The notes below the pieces were generated by a model, which was given only the letters and a program-made list of their open reading frames with translations, was not told where the DNA came from and searched no databases. Shown piece after piece: positions 53,370-61,700 of a stretch of DNA of 64,000 nucleotides (position 1 is its first letter; each line of letters opens with the position of its first letter). The stretch is from Chitinophagaceae bacterium (GTDB lineage Bacteria > Bacteroidota > Bacteroidia > Chitinophagales > Chitinophagaceae). Both the position numbers and the translations under genes were made by a program. Location of the stretch: assembly GCA_019638625.1 (NCBI GenBank), contig JAHBTK010000007.1, positions 62,001 to 126,000 on the forward strand, in the 5' to 3' direction.

Positions 53370-54779
53370 ATGTTGCCTGTTCTCAAAATTAGGCTAATTG
53401 CGTCTATAAGGAGAAAACAATTAGAAGTACATCAGTCCACCCTGTTTAGGCAACACACTGCTGATATTGCTGCAAATATTGAAGGTTTTCTGGATGCAAC
53501 CCCGGCAGAACAAATAGCCCGTCAAACAGGTTTTATTAAAAGAAGCAGCACAAAACTAAGTGCAGACGGATTTATCAATACATTGATGGTATCGGAGAGC
53601 CCACAGTCGCAAATCAGCCTTCCTGATCTTACCGCAATCCTACGGCAGTCTCACGGTATAGAAATAAGTAAGGAAGCTTTGCATCAACGGTTCAACCCGC
53701 AGGCAGTTGCTTTTCTTGAAAAAATATTACAACAAGCCTTACAGCAACATTTGCTTAGAGAAAAAGGCAGTCCTAAGCTCCACTTCCCGCGCATAAAGAT
53801 CAAAGATTCCACTAAGTTTAAACTTCCTACCGATTACAATGGTGCTTACAGGGGTTATGGTAATTTCAGCAAAACCAATGGGATGATAAGCCTGCAATAC
53901 GAATATGATTTAGTAAGCGGGCACTGGCTATCCTTACAACTAACCGAGGGCTTGCGTAATGATCTCACGGATACAGAACAAACTACATCGGCTATAACCG
54001 CCGGAGATCTACATATCCGGGATCTGGGATATGTTTCATCCTCTTATTTGAAAGCAGTCGTACAATCTAAGGCTTTCTTTCTCAATAGGTTACCTCCCCA
54101 GGCGGGTGTACATACTTTACAGGGAAAGCCATTGGACTGGAATAAGGTATTGGACAAAGCCGCCTGTCAACAGCATTTGCAACAGGAAGTGTTACTATAT
54201 GACACAGAGCGCATTCCATGCAGGCTGATCATTGAACGGGTACCTGATCATGAGTTTAAACGACGATTGCAAAATGCGCAAGCCAGGGCTAAGAGCAAAG
54301 GCTGGAGTGTATCGAAAGCGTATAAAAAGAGGCTGCATTATAATATTTACACTACCAATGTCGGAGCCGATATACTGCCTGCCTGTGCAGTGAGAAAAAC
54401 CTATTACCTGCGCTGGCAGATAGAATTGGTATTTAAAACATGGAAGTCATTCTTTGATATAAGTGACGTAAAAAAAGTAAAAAAAGAACGCCTGGAATGT
54501 CAATTGCTGGGCAGACTATTATGGATATTGCTGAACTGGAGCTTATTTAGCCGTCTTAACAGGCATGTGGCTCAAATGGGGCAGGCAGTAAGCCTAATTA
54601 TGTTCTTTAAGCGGAGTCTTCAATTTGCTTATTCGCTAAGAATGGTACTATTGAACAAGTTATCGATAGTCGAATGGTTGGAGAATACCTATCTGCCCCT
54701 GGTAATTGATTGCGTTTGCTCCCCACCAAAAGGCAAACACACTCATTTTCAAACCCTTGAGATTAACAAAAAAAGTTAG
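53370..54779 (+). CDS. IS4-family transposase
   Basis: A 469-residue DDE transposase. The acidic triad is Asp146 in KIKDSTKF, Asp218 in IRDLGYVS and Glu352, the last inside a textbook IS4 signature Y-x2-R-x3-E-x6-K (Tyr345, Arg348, Glu352, Lys359, read from YYLRWQIELVFKTWK). The ATG at 53370 is 118 bases inside the element, and the stop codon lies within the right terminal repeat. The frame is intact, so the element may still be able to move. Confidence 0.95.
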   Translation: MLPVLKIRLIASIRRKQLEVHQSTLFRQHTADIAANIEGFLDATPAEQIARQTGFIKRSSTKLSADGFINTLMVSESPQSQISLPDLTAILRQSHGIEISKEALHQRFNPQAVAFLEKILQQALQQHLLREKGSPKLHFPRIKIKDSTKFKLPTDYNGAYRGYGNFSKTNGMISLQYEYDLVSGHWLSLQLTEGLRNDLTDTEQTTSAITAGDLHIRDLGYVSSSYLKAVVQSKAFFLNRLPPQAGVHTLQGKPLDWNKVLDKAACQQHLQQEVLLYDTERIPCRLIIERVPDHEFKRRLQNAQARAKSKGWSVSKAYKKRLHYNIYTTNVGADILPACAVRKTYYLRWQIELVFKTWKSFFDISDVKKVKKERLECQLLGRLLWILLNWSLFSRLNRHVAQMGQAVSLIMFFKRSLQFAYSLRMVLLNKLSIVEWLENTYLPLVIDCVCSPPKGKHTHFQTLEINKKS

Positions 54780-54792
54780 CTTAACGACTATG

Positions 54793-55588
54793 GTGTCAAC
54801 ACCCTTCGCATCAGGTCAGCCTCTTCCAGTGCAGGGGAAAGAAAATCGCTGCCATCCGGCTCCCAGGAAGCGGGCGCGTTTTTATCATCGCCGAAAAGTT
54901 TCTTCGCATGTGTTATAATGGCATTTTCAAATTCCTTTTTCTTCAGCGTCCGTGCATAGTCCAGTGCAAACACCAGCCCGAAAGCGGTATTGGGATGCAC
55001 GCCTGTCCTGTTGGGGTAAGTCTGCCTGGGTATAAATTCCATCCACCGTTGTACGATCAGGGCAGTCAAAGGTTGCATGGCTATATGCCAGGCTTTGCCA
55101 TCCACGTCGTCCCAGCCTGATAACTCCTCGTCCAGCTTTAACAGCCATGCCCAACCGTAAGTTCGTTCCCAGGTCCTTGCCAGCGGCGCTTCAAGGTATT
55201 TCACTTCCATTAGAATATTCTCCGGTGTAATGGTTTTGCGGATGGCTGTTCTTATAGCAGCCGCTTCCGGCAGGTTGGGAAACTGTTTTAATAGTTTTAC
55301 CAGCATCCAGTGACCATGTACACAGGAATGCCAGTCGAAGCAACCGAAAAATGCGGGATGCAGTTGCCGGGGTGTCATCACATGATCGCTGTTGCTTGCA
55401 GAAGTATGACTGGTTTTATTGGGATATTCCTGGTCGAGACACTTCAGGGGAAGAGAAGCCAAAAGTGAAGCGCCTTTTTCCGTCAGTATAAATCCTGAGC
55501 TGTCTTTTTTGACAGTATATAAATCACTCACCTGGCCGAAACCATTCAATGTTATATATAACCCCAGCAATAAAAGAATATATCGCAT
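54793..55588 (-). pseudogene. DUF2891 gene, N-terminal piece
   Basis: First 265 codons of a secreted DUF2891 protein: a signal peptide (about residues 1-19, ending in NGFG-Q), then the family motif PAFFGCFDWHSCVHGHWMLVKLL, ERTYGWAWLLKLDEEL and HPNTAFGLVFALDYA. The frame stops three bases inside the element (TAG at its edge). The family forms an all-helical barrel of unknown function. The interruption probably destroys the product, because the C-terminal third is missing. Confidence 0.9.
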
Positions 55589-55716
55589 CGGTAAATATTT
55601 ACGCTAAATATATTCAATCTTTACCAGCTTGCGCCAAAACATTGTTTTGGAGAGACGCGGTTAATGGATGATCGTCAGGCAAACGATTACAAGTAATAAG
55701 CCGGAAAACCGGGTTC

Positions 55717-56583
55717 TCAAAACCTGATGATATAGTTCAATACTAAAAACGGCTGCATAATATTGTGCGCCTGTCCTCCTCCCTGCGAAGAGATGGTATG
55801 ACTATGGGCGCCGTTGCTGTTAATGCTGATACCTGTGGTGGAAGTGCCTATGGAAGACGGATAGCTCAGGGGGTTGGAGGCACTGCCTGCCACATCATGG
55901 TCAATATAATTACCCCCTCCGCTTGCCATGCTGGTGAGCGAATGTGAATGACCGGGGTCCGTTATACCGTGGGCATGCGCTCCGGTAGTGTTTGTGCTAC
56001 CACCGTGGTTATGCGCCGGCAGTTGATCTACTGTCAGCGTGTGTGTTTCGGCGCCGCCCGTGGCTGCCAGAGTTCGGCTGCTGAGTCCTGTACCCGCACC
56101 CGCTCCTATCGCGGTCCTTCCCCTCAGGTCGGGCAGGTTGAAGGTAGTGGAGCCATCTCCCGTACCATAAGTTGTTCCAATTGCAGCAAACAGCCCGGCA
56201 TAGGTGGTACGACTTACAGCCTGTCCGTTGCACATGAGATAGCCTGTCGGGGCTGTGCTTCCTGCAAACGATTGAATTACTCCTGCAGGGATGGAAGGGA
56301 TTTCAGGCAAAGTGGAAATTTTTACCCAGTCGGGTGTACCGGGTGTGCCGGCGTTAAAATAAAAACCGGGTACATTATCCGTTTGATAGATAAACAAACC
56401 GGTAGCGGGGCTACTGATATTGCTTCGCTGCGATTCGGTAAGCCGGGGAACCAGCATACCTTTATCTGCAGCGGCCACATGCAGCGAGGCTGAAGGATCA
56501 GGGGTGGTGGTGCCTATACCCACCTGGGCCTGTATTTGCATTGCAACTATTATAAAACAAATGATAAAGAGCAGATTTTTCAT
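55717..56583 (-). CDS. Secreted protein with tail-collar domain
   Basis: A 288-residue exported protein (signal to about residue 19, ending IQAQ). It opens with VGIGTTTPDPSASLHV, the short motif common at the N-terminus of Bacteroidota surface tail-fibre-like proteins. Residues about 100-160 are a phage tail-collar domain: PTGYLMCNGQAVSRTTYAGLFAAIGTTYGTGDGSTTFNLPDLRG. The end is Gly/His/Ser-rich (LPAHNHGGSTNTTGAHAHG), as in collar proteins. It follows the T9SS-sorted gene on the same strand. There are no other phage genes, so it is a cell-surface protein and not a prophage part. Confidence 0.85.
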   Translation of the reverse strand: MKNLLFIICFIIVAMQIQAQVGIGTTTPDPSASLHVAAADKGMLVPRLTESQRSNISSPATGLFIYQTDNVPGFYFNAGTPGTPDWVKISTLPEIPSIPAGVIQSFAGSTAPTGYLMCNGQAVSRTTYAGLFAAIGTTYGTGDGSTTFNLPDLRGRTAIGAGAGTGLSSRTLAATGGAETHTLTVDQLPAHNHGGSTNTTGAHAHGITDPGHSHSLTSMASGGGNYIDHDVAGSASNPLSYPSSIGTSTTGISINSNGAHSHTISSQGGGQAHNIMQPFLVLNYIIRF

Positions 56584-56612
56584 AAACTGGGATTATGATT
56601 ACAAGTGAATAA

Positions 56613-57641
56613 TTATTGTTTTATGATCCTGAAATTAGATACCTGGTTATCGGTAGTTTGAACATGCAGGTAATAAACGGCAGCCGGTAGGTTGCTGATA
56701 TCGTATTCCGGCATGGGAACAGTCCACGTGCGAACCAGCCCGCCACGGGCATCAAATAATTGCAGCAACCTGATTCCATTACCTGCTGTTTGCATTGACC
56801 GTACGGAGAAACTGTGCCCTACCGGGTTAGGATATACCAACACCTGCCGTTCTCCTTTCCGGGCTGCTACCGTTGCCACAGCCGAATAGGAGTACCGTCC
56901 GTTCAGGTCATGTTGTCGGATCCGGTAATATACCCGATGTGGAGTATAAACAGTATCGGTAACGGAGTAGCGCTGTACGGAGGGCATGTTTCTTGCCGGC
57001 ACGGATGCCAGGGCAGTAATCCAATCCCGGGCATCGCTGCTTCTTTCTACCGTAAAATGGCTCACATCCTGCTCCTGGCTGGTTTCCCATTCTACTATGA
57101 ACTGATTTTCCCTGCGCATGGCGCTCACAGTTCCCCAATGCAGAGGCAGTGTTGCAAAGGCGTCTGTCAGCGTAAGCTCATTCAATATCCTGCCTGCAAC
57201 CGGGGCGGTGATCACATAATTATCCGTGACATCATAGCTCGCTATAACTTCCTTTTGCCATTCGCTGTCATCATACACAGCCACCGCCAGTGTAGATTCA
57301 TCCAGCCCGTTTAGTGCAGCATCACTATACGCAAAACGAATAATACCATCAAAAGGGTTACTGCTGTTGCTGAAGCGATAAACATCCGAAACATAAACAG
57401 TGGGGAGGGTATTCGCTACCGTGGTACTTCTCTCAATATCCAGTCCACTGATGGTAAAGCCTGAAGAGGGGATCAGGCTGAGTCCTCCTGGTGTAAAAGT
57501 AGTGCCCGGGGATATGTACAGATCAGTGCCAGACGAAATGCTGATTATCGTTTGACCTGTGGAGCTCTGGGTCAAAACGGCTAATACCAATACCAGCCCG
57601 GGTAGTCTTTTTGAAGCGTGTTTTTTAAGGAGGCGTTTCAT
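56613..57641 (-). CDS. T9SS-sorted surface protein
   Basis: A 342-residue exported protein with a signal peptide (about residues 1-29). A beta-rich N-terminal half is followed by an FN3-like unit (EWETSQEQDVSHFTVERSSD, about 185-270), the type often seen before sorting domains. The last 70 residues form a type A T9SS C-terminal domain: VLVYPNPVGHSFSV, then LQLFDARGGLVRTW and AVYYLHVQTTDNQVSNFRIIKQ. It should be carried across the outer membrane by type IX secretion. It is 29 bases ahead of the tail-collar gene, forming a two-gene unit. Confidence 0.88.
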   Translation of the reverse strand: MKRLLKKHASKRLPGLVLVLAVLTQSSTGQTIISISSGTDLYISPGTTFTPGGLSLIPSSGFTISGLDIERSTTVANTLPTVYVSDVYRFSNSSNPFDGIIRFAYSDAALNGLDESTLAVAVYDDSEWQKEVIASYDVTDNYVITAPVAGRILNELTLTDAFATLPLHWGTVSAMRRENQFIVEWETSQEQDVSHFTVERSSDARDWITALASVPARNMPSVQRYSVTDTVYTPHRVYYRIRQHDLNGRYSYSAVATVAARKGERQVLVYPNPVGHSFSVRSMQTAGNGIRLLQLFDARGGLVRTWTVPMPEYDISNLPAAVYYLHVQTTDNQVSNFRIIKQ

Positions 57642-57935
57642 AAATATTGAATTTTAGGAATACCTGTATGGAAATGCTTCATTTACCATACAGGCAACGC
57701 CGCGAAAATATTGAGTACATTCAAAACATCCTATAAGTAAAAACCATTATCGTTCAATTCTTTGACAATTGTCAAATGCCTTTCTGCGGCTGGTATCGGT
57801 TATAACCGGCTGCGGGAAAAGGTTTCAGGAACTATTTGGATAAATATACTTTTCGGAAAATAAATATTACTAACTCCAATGAATAACCGAAAATTTTGAC
57901 GGTCTGCACTTCAAGGTTGTCGGGCGTAAGGGATA

Positions 57936-58550
57936 TTATTTGGAACGAGTCATTTTTTTACGGACGCGACTCAAAGTTTCCAGCGCCATACCCAGGAACG
58001 AAGCAATCAGCTTCAAAGGCACCCGATTGGATAAGTGACTATAGTGTTCAAGAAAAAGTTTGTATTTCAATGTGGCATTGGTATGCCTGACCAGAAATGC
58101 CCTGCGCTCCGCATCCCTGTAATATTGCTGTAATATTTTCCGCCCCACTGTATTGAACGACGGATATTTCACATACAGTTGTTTCACGTCAGTGCTTTTG
58201 AGCACAAATAATGAGCAGTTTTCGATAGCTTCTATATTTTCCAGCGCGGGCACTTCCATATCAAGGCTATAAATGGAGGTAACCATTTCGTTTTCTACAG
58301 ATATCCATGTTGTAATATTTTTCGTTCCTTCTCTTATAAAGCCCCGGAGAGCTCCTTTTTCTATGAAATATATATAACGGCATATATTTCCTGCGTGTAG
58401 AAGCAACTCTCCTTTCCCCACTTTGATTCGCCGCAGTTTTTTTCCTAACCAGGTTTTAACATCACTCTCAAGAGGGTAAAAATGATCCAGCGCGGAAAAA
58501 AAATGCTGCTGCTTTCTGGTATCCAGCGGATAGCTCTTCAGTGACGGCAT
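57936..58550 (-). CDS. Crp/Fnr-family transcriptional regulator
   Basis: A 204-residue regulator from the ATG at 58550 (the frame reaches a TTG at 58571). Residues about 15-125 are a cyclic-nucleotide-binding-like beta-roll (VGKGELLLHAGNICRYIYFIEKGALRGF). The C-terminus is a helix-turn-helix: VPLKLIASFLGMALETLSRVRKKM, with the recognition helix ETLSRVRKK. No FNR-type Cys cluster is visible, so it is probably not an iron-sulfur sensor. The ligand is unknown. It is separated from the macroglobulin gene by 157 bases and may have its own promoter. Confidence 0.9.
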   Translation of the reverse strand: MPSLKSYPLDTRKQQHFFSALDHFYPLESDVKTWLGKKLRRIKVGKGELLLHAGNICRYIYFIEKGALRGFIREGTKNITTWISVENEMVTSIYSLDMEVPALENIEAIENCSLFVLKSTDVKQLYVKYPSFNTVGRKILQQYYRDAERRAFLVRHTNATLKYKLFLEHYSHLSNRVPLKLIASFLGMALETLSRVRKKMTRSK

Positions 58551-58707
58551 AAGAGAAGTTATTAGCCGCAAAGAAAATCATTGCCAATTGATTAAAAAAA
58601 AGAGATTGCCGGTATAGCCTCTTACCTGTAGTGAGGTGGCTTTTATCATTAAGGCATAAACCGGGATACATTCTTTACCTGAATATCTGATTTTCCGACA
58701 TTTTTTC

Positions 58708-61700
58708 TCAGTTGTCCGCCGTTCCTGTTATTTCTATCCTGCTCATTCCATTTTGCCCATAGAACATAGGGAAATACATCAACTCCGCTTTTGCCGGGTT
58801 TAAGTGATATTCGCCGGCATATCGTGGTTCCAGTTCTATCTCGTAACTGTATTTTCCTTTAGGCATCCTCTCAACAAAGAGCACCATTTTTTCTTTCAGG
58901 TACTCCCTGTGCTCGGTCCAGGTCTGCGGTTTGGCGCCGTAAGTGCAACCGGCCGGTATCGGCACTTCTATCTGTACATATTCTGCATCCTTTAATGCTT
59001 CCACCTGCACTCTCATAACAGCTTTCTCGCCTGCCTGTAAAGTTGCCAACCCGGTACCGGATTTCCGGAACTGTGTATGGATGACAAAATTATCTGTAAC
59101 AGCTTCCGGAGCCGGGTTGAATATTTTCTGCCAGACCGTTACATACAACAGTCCCCCACCTGTTCTGTCAATTGTAACGGGTGTTGTTTTGTCCAGCTTT
59201 ATTTCTATTGGAAATTTTTCGTGCACAGTGGTTTGATCAGCTTGGATCGTCAGCCCTGACGGGGATTGAAATGCCGGTTGCATTTTCAGTATATCCGGTA
59301 AAACCGCGGCGCATATGGAAGCGGATTCCACCGTGTTTCTCCACCGTCCCGGTTTTCTTCTTTCCAGGAAATAATAGATCAGGCGGTTGGTGAGTTTTTC
59401 GTACATTTTATCCTGCCTCAATACTTTATAAGCCAGCACAGTGGTAGCCATCTCGTTGGATTCCCAATACCAGTTGTCTGCACCCCAGTGCAGTCCGCCC
59501 AATACGGTTTCAATTCTTTTTTTCATAATGGTCTCCATTTCCCGCTGGTAGTCCAGTTGCTGCCGTTGTTTGATGTTGATCACCTGCCATTGATCATGTA
59601 CGGTCAGGGAATCAAAGGGTATTTTGTACAGGTAAGCGGTATAGTCCATTACATGGCCCATTTCGCTGAGAGTATACAAGGCCGTTATTAACCTGCTTCT
59701 GTTCCAACTGTTGGGATATTGCATACCGGGGAGTTCATTCTGCAGGTACAATCCACCGTTGCGAAGGGCTGTTTTTACCAGGGGATCATCTTTCATCATC
59801 ATCAATGCCCGGAGTATATAACCTGTAATATTAAAGTTAGCGGTGTTTCCGGTCCACCAGCCCCAGCCGCCACTGAACGACTGTGCCTTCAGCAGCCTGT
59901 CTGCTAGCTTCTGAATATCTTTTTCCTCTTTAAAAGGCTGCCCCAGTGTTTTCCTGATCTGTTTTTCCAGCAATAAACCGGTCAGCTTGGAGGCTGTTTG
60001 CTCCATGCAGAAGTAAGGATAGTTTTTCAGGTGCTGCAATTCATCCAGCAATACCTCCAGCGTATTGTTCCGGGCATACAACACCACGTCGCCGGCATCC
60101 GGGTCCGGCTTAAACGTTATTACGGTATCGCTTTCCAGTATCCAGAAGCTGCCACGGGTTTCTTCTGTTCCTTTTTTATACACCGGTATCTTCCGTATTT
60201 CTCCGTCCCTGTAGCCAAAAGCTGTTTCCATGTTATACTGCACCGTTAAGGTATCTTCAGTTTTCCCGGGCTGTAGCACCAGTTTTTCCGTAGTGGAGGC
60301 TTTTCCGCTCAGCTCCTGTTCAGTTTTTTTAAACAGGCTGTCGTTTACAATAAACCGGGTGATAATACCCGCTGACTCCGTTGTATAGTTGCTCAGTTTG
60401 CCGATACCAACAGAACTGTCTCCTTCTATCAGGAAGGAGGGTAATGCCAACTGTGCCAGCATGGGTTTAAAAGATTTTACAAAACTGCTGGTTTTTGTAA
60501 TACGTTTCTTTTTGTCCATACCCACTACCCAGGTTTCCCAGCCGGTAATATTATCCGGATAGGTAACAGTGAACCGGACTTTACCATCTTTACCGGTAAG
60601 CAGGTTAGGTTGCCAGATAGCATAGTCGCGGAATTTATCGCGGATAGCTTTCGGTGAGAAGTCACCTGTGGTAACTACGATAGCCCCACCTGCAGCCCGG
60701 GCGCCATATAACGATAAGGCAGCATCTCCCTTCAGCACATTTATTTGCCTATTCGTCATATCCATATTGGCCGGCAACTCATCCATGGGTACGCCATTTA
60801 CTATATATAACGGCTGGGTATTTCCGTTAATACTGTTTATACCCCTTACTTGTATTTGAGAGTAGTCCGTAACCTGAATGCCTGCTGCTTTGCCCTGCAA
60901 TACATTTAATCCTTCTTCGACTACCATTACTGCCCCTGTTAGTGACCGCTTCTTCTGCATACCATACCCCACTACCACTACTTCTTCCAGCGACAGCTCA
61001 GAAATGCTCAATGCCGCGTCAAGATTCCTCACAGCATTTGCATAGAGCTGTATATCCACCGACCGGGGTTCATATCCTATAAATGAAAAGACTACGGTAT
61101 ACCGTCCCGGCTTAATTCCCTTTAAGGAATATCGTCCTTCTTCGTCTGTCGCTACACCGGCATTATAACCCTTCAGGTAAACAGATGCGCCGGCCACCGG
61201 TTCTTTTCCTTCATTGTCCGTCACTACTCCTTCTATTCCCGCATTGCCCCCAGGCAGCGGCACACCCAGCACCCTGGGGGTATATTCGTTTTTGGGTTCA
61301 GGTTTTGGTGTGCCGGTTGCCAGGTCATCCAACAGCATTTTCATATGCAGGCGGTCCGCATATATATTGTTTGTTTCGTATAGTGGTCTCTCCACTTTCA
61401 GGTAAGTGCCACCGTCCGCTTGTATGTCAATATTGTTCAGTGAGATAAAACGACCATGCGCGGTTATTAAAATCAAATTATAATTACCCGGTACTACATA
61501 ATCAAACCTGTTGAGAGCATAGTTCTTGATCCGGTTGATAGTAGGGTCTTCTTTCTGATACAATACCGCATAGGCAAACACGGTATCTCCTGGTAATGTA
61601 ATCAGCAGACGGCCGCTGCCGCCATTGACGGCCGTCACAAGGTGATCATTGGGTCTCAGGTAAGGTTGCGCAGCAGGAGTTGGCTCGTATGAAATTACCG

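Larger units (their letters stand above)
53252..54792. mobile_element. IS4-family insertion sequence, complete
   Basis: A 1541-bp element. Its ends are 17-bp perfect inverted repeats, CATAGTCGTTAAGCTAA at 53252-53268 and its complement at 54776-54792. It carries one transposase gene. The flanking target copies are GTGTCCCCAC (53242-53251) and GTGTCAACAC (54793-54802), ten bases with two differences. An internal terminator stands ahead of the transposase. It interrupts a DUF2891 gene. Confidence 0.9.

Noticed and set aside
55717..56583. Prophage tail gene
   Set aside because: The tail-collar protein has its own secretion signal, and no capsid, terminase, integrase or other phage gene is near.
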